Source: Megalopta genalis
Taxonomy: Eukaryota > Arthropoda > Insecta > Hymenoptera > Halictidae
Reading direction: 5' to 3'
Assembly: GCF_051020955.1 (NCBI RefSeq)
Contig: NC_135013.1
Coordinates: 8,972,001 to 9,036,000, forward strand
DNA length: 64,000 nt
This document shows, piece by piece, positions 10,648-21,381 of this stretch. The notes below the pieces were generated by a model. The model saw only the letters and a list, made by a program, of their open reading frames with translations, had not been told where the DNA came from and searched no databases. Position 1 is the first letter of the stretch; the number at the start of each line of letters is the position of its first letter. The position numbers and the translations under genes were made by a program.

Positions 10648-12293
10648 CTCAAGGGATCCATATCTTATCGTTCTATTGGTCGTCATCGAAAGCTAATGGG
10701 CCGGCTCGTGGCCGAGCTAATGGGGAAGCTCGCCTCGTTTGCCCCCACCCATCTAATAGCCGTCCAGGCTGGCAAACGTGGCGCGACCGTACCCGCAGCT
10801 GCCTAACCACCGACTCTCTCCGAGAGGAGAGCCTCTCTCCGAGTAATGAAATCGCTAACCCCTTTTCGCGTGTAAAAAAGAGAGGAACGGCAGGCGTGCC
10901 CGGGCCGGGGCACGGCCGGGCCCCCGATAATAGGCATCATTTTCTCCAGTTGTTGTACATCGTTGCATCGTGTAATAAACCGTCGCGAAAGCTCGCACCG
11001 GCAGGCGTGGAGATCGAGCCGCGAACACCGCGAGAAATCTTCGAAAACACACGGAACCGCGCGCTCGCTCCGCGCCGCGAGAAATATTTCGCGAGTCATC
11101 CGACGATTAACGGGGTACGGGCGACTTATAACCGACGCGATGAAAAGAGTCCCACTCCTCTGGAGGATCCACTAGACCAGAAAAGCTGTTTGACGAGCAA
11201 ACAGCGCGCAAATACGGCCCGCTGTGTACAGAAGGAACCACGCGGCCACCCGACGTCGCCTAACAGCAACAGTTTCTCAACCCTTCTCCGTTGAAGTGCT
11301 GACAAGATGAACGAATCGAGCAGATTTCTGGGACCTCGGCTTAGAAAAGTCCTCCAAAGAAAAATACACAGTTTCCACGGAAGCTGTTAATTCCGTTCGC
11401 AGACACTCGATTTGTTTACTTTGTGTAACATGGGATAACCGGTTTACGTTTATTTTATTTAGAGCCCCAAAATGTGCTGTTCTTAGACCTCCGCTAATTT
11501 CTTCATTGATAATAACGTGCTTCTGATAAAGGACCGAGCTGCTTCGAAAACGTAGTTTCCTGTTTTCATTAATTAAATGAATTTACGTAGGCTGCAGGAA
11601 AATATTTTCCCGCTAATTCTATTTATTTTATACCATGTACTACTTTGGTAAATAGGAAGATAAGTAGTTGACATACCAAATCGTAGAGGCGTAAGAAAAA
11701 TTTAATAATGCTACTAAGCTATGTCCAACTTCACAAAATTATTAAATAAAACAACCGATTCTTATTTAATGTCTGTCTCTTAATCGTCTTGTAAAATTTT
11801 TATTTTTCAGATAGATCAGCAGTCAAGTCATTATCCTATCAGGGATGATTCTTCTAATTTCTCTTCGACGTCGCACAGTCATTGCAAATGGTATTAACCC
11901 TTAGTAATCATGGTAATAATAGACCCAATTAAAAATCGTAAAAATATGTGTTAATTCAATTCTAGACAGGCCATCCATCAATTCTCAGAAAAATGAGAGA
12001 AACATGGAAGAATAAATTGTTACTACAAAATAACTGCAATCAACCGATTACGTATAATCATCCTAACGTTCTTCCGTATACCCCATACATAGCGACGACA
12101 AGAACGGACGTCCAAGAAGAAAGCCGATAAACCACGAATCTCGAATGAATTTCTAAAGTCTCCAGTTTGGACTGCGACACCGGTGTTAGGCGATTAGGCG
12201 CGAATCACTCGAATTGCAAGTGGCGAACGTTGGAATTGAATGCGGTGGAATCGGCCGCATCGAAAGCAGGAAGTTACGGTGGCAAACACTTAC
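10648..12293. other. Putative intron and CpG-rich sequence
   Basis: If the two flanking exons belong together this is their 1.65-kb minus-strand intron. 10650-11290 is CpG-rich with open frames on both strands but no motif. 11300-12160 is AT-rich and unique. One unpaired TTAACCCTTAG-type terminus lies near 11894; I could not find its partner. Confidence 0.4.
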
Positions 12294-12579
12294 CGAGAGT
12301 GCCGTCGAGGGAAAAGGAATGCCTGTCGTTCCTCCACGCCCACGAGCACAAATCACAGGTGGTGAGTCCGTCGGTGGTGACACCCTCCTCCGGTAAATAA
12401 GGTGGTCTAGGAGGCGGCGGCACAAAGCTTCCTATCACAGCCCAAAGGGAATCGACGTCGTTACCGACGCCCGTGTAATACAGCAATTCCTCCTCGGCTA
12501 CGCCGGCGAACCAGTCCATGTCGTTAACGTTGGGATGAACGGTGTTGGTGCTTGGCGTGCTCGTGCTAGCTACCGTCAC
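12294..12579 (-). CDS. Candidate internal exon of an unrecognised protein
   Basis: A 286-nt minus-strand segment sits between an acceptor (TTTCAG, ending at 12580) and a good donor (CTCG then GTAAGTG, from 12293). It is open throughout and the frame closes soon after the donor. The 95 residues are not low-complexity overall: DWFAGVAEEELLYY, a proline run SFVPPPPRPPYLP, then TTCDLCSWAWRNDRHSFSLD. The segment is rich in acidic, proline, tryptophan and serine/threonine residues. There is no signal peptide or membrane segment and I recognise no domain. It leaves one base of an open codon, compatible with the candidate exon at 10647. No start codon exon is visible upstream, so the gene extends beyond what I can identify. 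Confidence 0.5.
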
Positions 12580-12653
12580 CTGAAACGTTACATTTTCATT
12601 TCAATTTATTGTTCACGATGGTACACGTTTATGCACGAGTGGGGGGAATCGCA

Positions 12654-12835
12654 GTGGCGTAAGTCACATTTTATCCCCATTCCCGGAAACGAAGAGCGTT
12701 ATTGTTTACTAATATGCGTATCGTTTACTGACCAAATTTATTGTTAAGATATTTTAGAGTCAAGTAAACTTATAGTAACTTCATTATTAACTTCACTTGT
12801 CTTTTTAACATTTTAAGTCTAACCCATAACCCGTA
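12654..12835 (+). mobile_element. Partial MITE, family N copy
   Basis: Starts GTGGCGTAAGTCACATTTT and aligns loosely with the element at 39390-39637 as far as the tgtcttttta motif near 12800. The right end has decayed. No coding content. Confidence 0.5.
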
Positions 12836-13622
12836 AGTGAGGTACAAATTTTACGATTTCGGTAGCTCTTATAAAGATTGTAGTCGTTAACACTCCGATT
12901 GTCATATCATTGTCACGTTCAGATGATGCAATTTTTTTTCATAAATCAATTTTTATCATCGTCTATTAGGGGGATACAAATTTGTTAGCTGCGAGAAGAT
13001 TCCAAATGCGAATCTTATCTTTTCTTATTGCAACAGCTTTTTCTATTGTTGTTTCCAGAAGATTGTTAGCTCAGCATTGTTTCCAGAAGATTGTATATTT
13101 ATTATCGTTACCAGAACATATGTAAAAAAAACATCATTACGAGATCAATTGTAGACAGAAGGACGAGCGACGCGGCCACGAAGTTGCAAAGCGTGTTCCG
13201 CATCTTCGGGAATGCGTTCCAAAAAAGGACCGCTCGACAATGTTCGCCTTCTGGAACGCAAAGTTTGAAGTTCAAACAGTTCCGGATAAACACGGTTAAT
13301 GGAACGAGAACGTGGCCTCTCCCCACTGGAAGTACGCATCTGTCCAGAACGACAGAAGGAGATCGCGGCGAGCAGCTTGATGATCCTCTTCCGCTCGTGT
13401 TTCGTGAAACGCCGGCGCAAACAGCGGCTCGAAGAATAAAGGTAAAAAGTGTACCGTTTCGAGTTATTTCGTTCCTCGAAGCGGCGCTTTGCGGGCACGG
13501 TTTCGTTGGCCTAACTCCTACTACAAACAGAGAAAACGCCGAGGGCGGCCGCAAACAAATCATCCACCCTCCCGCCGCGTCCCCGCTGTCAGTCTCGTCT
13601 TCTCTCTTACCGCCACGGAAGT
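12836..13622. other. Non-coding stretch, no gene seen
   Basis: AT-rich to about 13140, then CpG-rich to 13620. Open frames occur on both strands in the CpG-rich part but look like chance frames: no motif, basic-rich composition. Confidence 0.4.
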
Positions 13623-13626
13623 TTAA

Positions 13627-14169
13627 CCCTTAAATGCATATTGTTGCCGATTGTCTACATTCTAGTTTCATTTAATTTTATTCAAAAACCTGAGTATGTG
13701 CGTTTCCGAACACACGTTGATAACAATAGACGATAGACCATGTGTGAAATAAGAGACTTGACATTACTTTTGGCGAGTAAGTTATGTTTTTTGACATTTG
13801 AATGTGCTGGGTGATAACCTACAATGTGTTACTTGGAGAGATATTTTCTTTTTTCGAGTTTCCTATAAAGGAGTGGTTTATCTAATCGAAAAAAAAATTA
13901 CTTCTCATCTGTTGTCAGGTAAGCTATGAATGTTGCATTCGATTCCTATACTAATAGATAATATAAATACATGACCATTTGTTTACGTCTACAATAATTT
14001 TAGTAATAAACGCATATTGTTGCCAAAAGTCTACATACAACTTATTTTCAAAATAAATGCTCAATATTATTACCTAGATTTTTTTATTTATTTTTTACGT
14101 AACCTATGACTACATTCCTATAAAAAACGATTTTTCAAAATACAAAACAAAAAATCATGCATTTAAGGG
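13627..14169 (+). mobile_element. TTAA-flanked MITE, family W copy 1
   Basis: 543 bp between TTAA at 13623-13626 and 14170-14173, with perfect 13-bp termini CCCTTAAATGCAT. Closely matches the copy at 1320-1871 except in the middle. Confidence 0.85.
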
Positions 14170-14173
14170 TTAA

Positions 14174-14923
14174 CCCGCGGGATAAACCTCGATAAACAGT
14201 GACCAAGCGCGTCCGCGGTGCCATCGCTGAAGAAGTCCTCGGGTCGATGTAACGCGACCTTGACAGCGTTTCTTGTAATTGGGACAGGGCACAATGGAAC
14301 AATGACCACGCAGTTTCGGGAATATTCTCGTTGGTGCAGGGGATATCGAGATTCGGAACGCGACGATGCACCTGCGGAATGCACTAGGACCTTCTCGTGA
14401 CTTTTCTATAGGGTGATCAAATTTGTTTTCCCTTCTCTCCCTTTTTTATTATAACTTTGATTCTTTGCGTTACGATTGCAGATAGAACATTGTTGGAACG
14501 ATTTCATGCATCTCTGATCAGCAGTGAACGCAAAACTGGAAGAAGACGGTCGAAGAATTTCGTAATGATATTACCAGATTGCCTGTCTTTATGCGAAAGA
14601 TCAAAATTATTTAAGTTAATTGCAAGAAACACAAGTTCCCCTTTTAATGCTTGTAAACGAGTAGAGAATAATGCAACAGTATCCTTAAATTCCTCTAATA
14701 ATTTCTCAATTTTGCCCTTTGCTAAGTCATTTCTGTCACAAGTGCTTAAAATATTTAGTTATTACAATATTTTCGAATCCGTTGAAATTATCAGACAAAG
14801 TTATTTATTTTCGTTTTATCTTCTGCTTACTGTAATCGATTCGGCAACTTTATCTCGCATCGACTCGGCTGATAGAATACATTGAATAGACTTCGAATGG
14901 AAATGATCCGAAACAACCGAATA
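14174..14923. other. Non-coding stretch, no gene seen
   Basis: Unique sequence. A 142-codon plus-strand frame at 14457-14885 is AT-rich, lacks motifs and has no obvious splice boundaries, so I do not call it a gene. Confidence 0.4.
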
Positions 14924-15137
14924 CAGTAATGTCTCCCTAATTGACGCTCAGATTGTCCACAAAAATGGTCAATTTGGGAAGAGGAGCCTTGCGAATTCGA
15001 ACCTTGCGACTTGTTTTTATAGTTACCGATTGTCAACGATTATAAAAGCATGGTGCAAAGCCGGAATAATCGTATCTCCTGTTCCCAAATTGTCCATTTT
15101 TTTGCACAACTAAGCGTCAGTTAGAGAGACATTACTG
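14924..15137. mobile_element. Foldback MITE, family A copy 2
   Basis: 214 bp flanked by TA, same ends and foldback design as copy A1. Confidence 0.85.
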
Positions 15138-16298
15138 TACATACAAAGGTTCAAGGAATGAAATCTTTCGAACGTTAAGTGAATATGAAATAAAGAGGAG
15201 GGGGGGGCGGGTATTTTTGCAAGGACTCGAGGTGGTTGAATCTGGACTACGAGGAAGGGTCGGAGAGCCTGGAGGATTTAATAAGGTAATTCAGGCATGG
15301 ACGAGTCGCGGCCCGTGGGCCCAAATCTGACTCGTCCCTCGCACACTCGCGCGACGCGAAGAACGATACGATATTGTTTCTTCGGTGCTCCACGCGGGAC
15401 TGTCCATGCGATGTGCAGCAATATGCGCGGAGTACATACATATGTAGTAGTAGTAGTAGTAGTAGTAGTGGAGCTGGTGGCCCGCGGCCGAAACGACTCG
15501 CCCCTGCCCGAGGTAATTGATAACCGAGCCACATTATGAGAAGATATCGTGCGGAAAATTATAAAGTTGTACCGTTCGATTAACGCGGTATTGTCGTGTC
15601 TGCGTACGCGAACCTCCCTGAAGCGAGACCGCTTCGGGCGAAGCGATTTTCGACGAATTTTTGGTATTGCGTCCGGATAGGGCAGCAATTACTTCGCGGA
15701 ACGACGATCCGACACGAGATCAGCCGCGCCTTGAGCTACGAATTTCACACTCGATGTCCCCTAAATTGGAGAAGCGTTCGATGATTGCAGCCGCCGCGAT
15801 TACAATTTGTCGATCGCCAAACGTATACGGAGTAATTGATTCGGAACCTGGCAATAAGGACGCGACCCATGTGGGAACGTACCGTGCAACGCCACCGGAT
15901 GCTACGATTTTCAAAAGTAACCCCGGAACACCGTGCCCCGGGGCCCGGCAGCTTGTTTGCTCTTTTTCCGAAATATCTCCGCTAAATAAGAGGTGCAGGC
16001 TGACACGGAACAGAAACGTTTTTACGAATAACAGCTGCGAACGAATCGGTATCGTATGACGTCAGTCGTGATCAACTATAAATCCGGGCACGCGTTCTTT
16101 TTCAACGATAAGACTTAATCTTTTCGTTATTTTTATTATAACGTAATGATTGAATTAAACATTTTATTTAATCATTTTGTATGGCGTCGAAGTTTCGATA
16201 TTTTAAAGCCGTCTTGTCCATTTTATTTAATTATTACTTCAAAAATTGTTAACGATAAGAATATCGTTAGATTCTAGTATAGCCATTTCGCTATAATA
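15138..16298. other. Non-coding stretch with a (GTA)n microsatellite
   Basis: A (TAG)n run of about nine units lies at 15444-15469 and a poly-G run at 15200-15208. The rest is unique, moderately CpG-rich to 16060 and then AT-rich. No gene recognised. Confidence 0.45.
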
Positions 16299-16719
16299 CA
16301 GGGTGTCCCAAAAATGTCTCGCAATCTGGAAATGGATCCTCGGATCATTTGAAGCAACTTCTTCCTTCACAAAAATTTTCTCCGAGGCACCGTTAACGAG
16401 TTATTAACGAAAAACAGTGACCAATAAGAATCGAGTACGGCTGACGCGAGGCGGCCCAGCCAACCAGCGCACGAAGCCCAGTTCCGCTCATTGGCTCGGT
16501 CGCCTCGCGCCAGCTGAGCTGGGATTCGACCGCCTCGACCGCTGGCGCCGTCGGCTCGGCCGCCTCGCGCAAGCTGAGCTGGCCTCTCATTGATCACTGT
16601 TTTTCGTTAATAACTCGTTAACGGTGCCTCGGAGAAAATTTTTGTAAAGGGAAAAGTTGTTTCAAATGACCCGAGGAACCCGCCACTTTCGGATTGCGAG
16701 ACATTTTTGGGACATCCTG
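16299..16719. mobile_element. TA-flanked MITE, family D copy 1
   Basis: 421 bp between TA at 16297-16298 and 16720-16721. Ends CAGGGTGTCCC and GGGACATCCTG start inverted arms of about 145 bp that include ATTTTCTCCGAGGCACCG and its complement. The GC-rich centre repeats the motif GGCGCGAGGC. No coding content. Confidence 0.85.
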
Positions 16720-18440
16720 TATATTTGAACGAACCGAATTTGTCTAGAATGTTTAGGATGCAAAATAGTTAAAATACCATCCACTTAGATTTGATGGGAA
16801 CTTTCGGGGTTCATTTTTCGGCACTCTCTGCATCGAAGGTAAATTTATTCTGCTCCCCCCCCCCCCCAACTCGTCGCCAGCAATACAAAGAGCACGCGCG
16901 ACGTCGCGTCGCCTAGATGCGGATAAAAAATGACTCGAGGCGATGCCTCCGAAGATTAAGGATCGCGTCGCACCGTATATTTAAATGTACATTAAACGTT
17001 AAGTCGCCTATAGGTTGTCGAGCCGAGTTTTATGCGAACATCAACTCGGACAATGCAGAATTCGTCGGGACTCTCATCGGTCCCGATCCTGAGCATGAAT
17101 GTAACTTTGATGACTTCCTGATTCCCACCCTGCAGACATTCCGGCGAGGACGCGCAAAAATAACACATCGCCGGTGTCTCAATTAAACGAATCGAATCAC
17201 GCGCACCGGAACGCGTCGATTTTTGCCCGGCCATTGTCATGGTTTCCCCGCAAAAAAGAAGTCACTCGTAAAGATCCCTGGGCGCAGGTACCGCATATCC
17301 TGGTGTCCCGCGAGACGGGGTGCTTTTGTGTCGAACGAAGGGGGTCCTCGGCCGTGATTATGGATGGGCCTTAAGAGCCGATGGGGCCCCGCGGCCGTTG
17401 CACAATGGCACGCATTGATCGGCTTAATTACCGTGATATCGACGTAATTAAAGCTCCGTTGTGCGCCAGGACCCTGCTCTCGCTCACTCGCTCTCCTTGT
17501 TCCTTCCTCTCTCTCTCCCTCGCTCTTTCTTTCTTTTTCTCTTTCTTTCTCTTTGGAAGGCGTCGACGAAACCCGTGACTGGACTCCTGGCGTCAGGACT
17601 CACCGTCTTCCTTTCTTTCTCCCTTTCTTGCCCGCTGACCAACACCATCCTCTTCTCTCCCTCTTTTTTTCGTTGCCCACGGTCGGTGACCGCTCTGTCA
17701 CTTCCTCGCGCGTCTGGCGAACGCTTTGTTAATAAGCCATTATCCACGCGACGACGTGCCTTTACACGCCTCGGACACTTTCAATCGCTACGGGATGAAA
17801 AAGCGGATCAGGATCGCTGGAAAAATCTCCGGCAGATTACCCCCCGTGGAAAAGCTCGGGTCATCCTATCAATTCTTATTCAAAAAAGTTCTTCCATTAC
17901 CTACGAGCCTTCCTGCAAGTACATATTTACGAATCGCGATGAGATCGTACACGGTTAAATTTACATCGATTCGACATTTAACGCTTTCACTGCTATGTCA
18001 AATCTATTATAATCTTTTATTATATAATCTATTATTAATAATTATATTATTACATTATATAATTTTATATAATCTATTATTAATCTTGAATCGATGTCAT
18101 GTGTTTATGTCATGCATCTTTTTAATTGTAATTTGATTAAATGAAGTTGCTTTAATTTTTTGCCGTCTTTTAACCGTTTGGCGTGGCAGCCGAGGTTTTA
18201 AAAAAACACCGTGGACAGAGAAAGATGGCCTAACCTATCTCTAATAAGCAGCATCGATGCTTAGCTGAGATTCTTCTGCTTAAAATGAGTCCATACGTCG
18301 CGTAAATCGAATTAATTAATTAGCAACTCAATAATCGTAAGCTCTTCCGAACAACGCAGTCCGATTTTACGTGAACTACAATGATCAAAGTATTCCGAAT
18401 TATTACTGAAAATGAAATGTTAGGTTACCTAATAAATAAT
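16720..18440. other. Non-coding stretch, CT-rich middle
   Basis: A poly-C run lies at 16857-16867 and pyrimidine-rich tracts at 17478-17560 and 17610-17670. 17985-18100 is very AT-rich. Open frames here are compositional. No gene, RNA or complete element seen. Confidence 0.4.
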
Positions 18441-18924
18441 TCGACGAAGAGCGTCTCAAAGCACTTTCGAAGGAGGACGGTCACCAAACAAGTCGTGAAT
18501 TGGCAGAAAAAATGAACTGCGATCATCTTCATTCAATGGAATTTGCCGAAAAATTGTGAACCTGCGTTAAATTCCAATTCAGGTCTTCCGCTGCGGGGCG
18601 TGTCGTTGACGTCAAAATCGCCATTTTTGAACTACGTAAACCATTTCCGTGCTGTAGACTCCCGGGCTGCTTCAGCAGCTGTTTGACATCGATGAAAAGC
18701 GAAGAAGAGAAGGTGTCGAAAATGTTTCTTTTTACCTCCTGGATATTCCATTTCTAAGCCTCGAAAGTAATAAAAAATTAAACTACTCAAAAAGACGATT
18801 AGCACAGTTTTGTAGAGCAGAAAGAGCTCTATCGAATGAATATTGTACACTTTGTCGAACAGCAAAAGATCCTAGTAAAATAAAAGAAAATATAAAAACG
18901 CTACGAACTTATTCCCCAACCCAA
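18441..18924. pseudogene. Rearranged mariner transposon remnant (copy M1)
   Basis: The minus-strand part (18924 down to about 18579) starts with the mariner terminus TTGGGGAATAAGTTCGTAGC and encodes the transposase N-terminus (YPGGKKKHF..., AAEA, STARKWF, a stop, then FKNGDFDV). The next part of the gene (FDEERLKALSKEDGHQTSRE) lies at 18441-18561 on the opposite strand. So an internal segment is inverted and the rest is missing. The plus-strand piece also lacks 18 bp between two gatcat-like repeats seen in copy M2. This is a dead element of the mellifera-type mariner subfamily. Confidence 0.8.
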
Positions 18925-19931
18925 TATGTCACGTAAATTTGACTATAGATACAGCACTGCACAGCTTAGTGGCAAATGAATGTATCGCTGTTACTCGAAC
19001 GCCATCTACGACTCGAACAATCGAGCATCGTCGGCCAGTTTCACGCGAATTCCGTGCGCGTCCAATCTTTCCGAAAATTCTTAGTATCTTTACAGCTAAT
19101 CGGTGTAATTTTTCTACCAAATTCGAAGATTCGGTAGAGGAACAGACTCCGTTACCATCGATCGTAGAAGGACAAAGAGAATCGGTACCCACCCAAACGT
19201 TTAACCGCAATCCGAGGACGACGTTGGGCGAGTCGCTACGAGCGGTTGAAAGTCTTCGAGCTCCATTCGGTAAGCGACGATAATTCATCGGCATGCATGT
19301 AGATAATTCGCAAATCACTAGGCTACGATCGCAGGTCGCGCGCGTCAAACTCGTTGTAAAGACCGGAAAGGTTGATTGATTTGTGATTCTACGCGATCAT
19401 CGTAACGAGCCGCTCGAAAGTGGTAAACCAGCGAGCCACGACTCGCCGATCCCCGGTCTGCTCGTTACGTTCGAACGGAACGTATCGTTATAATTACGAG
19501 GCGTTGGCGTTTACGAGCGAGGGGATGATGCCTCGTACCAGTTAACTCTCAACATTCTCTTCAACGGCTTAGTCGTTTCGCGTTAGCTCGAGCGACTGGG
19601 TTTGTTAAAGGATTCGTTCGCTTCGAGTACGATCCTCGTGCAATTATTGTTCTTGGTAATTATGCATAGAAGGTTTCCCCTCACCGATTTCGATGATTTT
19701 TCAATATGTCGCCGGGATGAAGATTTTTAATTGTTTATCTCTACATATTTTATCATATTTTATTTCGGGGAAGAAGCATCCGCTACTTTATTCACCCAGA
19801 TTTATGCTGTGTTTATAATGTTCCAAAATGTACAATTTTCGCGTCTGGATTATTTCGATTAATTTGATTTGAAAATAATTTGCTTCCGCGATATTATCAG
19901 ACATTATTTAATTATACAATATTATATATAA
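18925..19931. other. Non-coding stretch, no gene seen
   Basis: Unique sequence with moderate GC to 19660 and AT-rich after. Open frames on both strands at 18929-19348 overlap and carry no motif. Confidence 0.4.
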
Positions 19932-20138
19932 CACTGAACCTACCACGGTCAAAATAACCGATTTTTTATTTTACGATACTACAAACTTTGGAGACTTCTT
20001 CGTGGAAAATGATTGAATAAATTATATTATTGAAACAAGTCTCATAATTCAAACTTTACAAAATCCGAATGAATTTTATCTCTTCACTCTTACGAGTCAA
20101 TGCACGCTTATCATCATTACAGGTCGGTTGGTTTACTG
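19932..20138 (-). mobile_element. Diverged TTAA MITE, family Y copy 4
   Basis: 207 bp, ends CACTGAACCTACC and GGTTTACTG, right TTAA at 20139-20142; the left TTAA has mutated to ATAA. Clearly the oldest Y copy in the window by divergence. Confidence 0.65.
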
Positions 20139-20285
20139 TTAAGAAACTTAACAAATACAAACTTCGATGAAGTACATTCCTTATTCATTTATTTAGCGTT
20201 AACACTTTGACGGCGGGAGTCATATTATTAAGTACGCGTAGTCCTAATTAAGAAAATTTACCCTACTTATATTATTAGTACAATA

Positions 20286-20500
20286 CAGTAATGTCTCCCT
20301 AACTGACGCTCAGATTGTGCACAAAAATGAACAATTTGGGAAGAGTAGATACGATTATTCGTGCCTTGCATTTCGTTTTTATAGTTGTTGATAATTCGTA
20401 ACTATAAGAACGAACCGCGGAGCTCGAACAATCGCAACTCCTATTCCAAAATTGTCCACTTTTCTGGACAATCTGAGCGTCAATTAGAGAGACATTACTG
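20286..20500. mobile_element. Foldback MITE, family A copy 3
   Basis: 215 bp flanked by TA, with the standard CAGTAATGTCTCCCT terminus on both sides, inverted. Confidence 0.85.
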
Positions 20501-20669
20501 TATATCGTAATCGCAAAATTAAAAAGGTGTATCATAATTACAGTTATTAACGCTTCGACTGCCGCGGCACTCGTACGCGCGTGACAGAATTATTTAAACT
20601 TTACTTTTTTAACTTAGCGTTCACGCTGATCCGCTATGATTTCTTAATTCGATTAGGATTCGTCACATA

Positions 20670-20731
20670 GCGTAAAAGCGTCGAGAAATTAATCGATGCC
20701 GCGTAAAAGCGTCGAGAAATTAATCGATGCC
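20670..20731. repeat. Two-unit tandem duplication of 31 bp
   Basis: Two identical adjacent 31-bp units (20670-20700 and 20701-20731), each beginning gcgtaaaagcgtcgag. Confidence 0.9.
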
Positions 20732-20803
20732 GCGTAACTTCGCTTTGGAATTTTTATTTCATCGAAGAAAACGCTTCAATTTAATGAAACGTTCGTCTTT
20801 TAA

Positions 20804-21011
20804 CACTAAACCTACCAAGCAGTGACACTAACTGGCATGTACCGCTTCACAAAAGTGAGAAGATGCGAATTTATTTGGAATTTGTAAAATTTTCATTATA
20901 AAACTTGCTCCAATAACGTAACTTATTCAAGCATTTTCGACGAAAGAGTCTCGAAACTTTGCAGAATTGCAAAATAAGAAAGCGGTCACTTTGACCGCGG
21001 TAGGTTTAGCG
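20804..21011 (+). mobile_element. TTAA-flanked MITE, family Y copy 2
   Basis: 208 bp between TTAA at 20800-20803 and 21012-21015. The palindrome GCGGTCACTTTGACCGC at 20982-20998 lies 13 bp inside the right end. The right TTAA is shared with X2. Confidence 0.85.
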
Positions 21012-21015
21012 TTAA

Positions 21016-21377
21016 CACTTTATCGATCGCTAGCCTATTTATCGGCTTTTCGATTGCCAATGTTTATCGATCGCTAGCCTATCAATCGGCTTTTCGATTG
21101 CCAATGCTTATCGACCGATAGCCTATTAATCGACTTTTAGCTATCGACGGTTTTCGCTTCTTTACCGTTTTGTTAGTAGCTGACCTCCTGTATGCTGACC
21201 TCCCCATATCCTTATGAATTATAATTATAATAATTATTATTATTGATTATTATTTTTAAAGGAATAAGCACAACACAATGAATAGCGAAAATTTAGCCGG
21301 TACTGGGAGCAAATGCGCGCGCGACTAAGCCAGTCCTTACTGAGTGGCAGCCTCAACCACGACCGGACGATAAAGTG
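21016..21377 (+). mobile_element. TTAA-flanked MITE, family X copy 2
   Basis: 362 bp between TTAA at 21012-21015 (shared with Y2) and 21378-21381. Nearly identical to X1 and X3, with the same three 44-bp subrepeats. Confidence 0.9.
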
Positions 21378-21381
21378 TTAA

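Noticed and set aside
11894..12000. Lone TTAACCCTTAG terminus
   Set aside because: No inverted partner with TTAA found within a few kilobases.
20202..20600. Possible TTAA element beginning CACTTTGACGGCG
   Set aside because: A second TTAACGCTTCGACTGCCG lies at about 20550 in the same orientation, not inverted, so no terminal inverted repeat pair can be shown.
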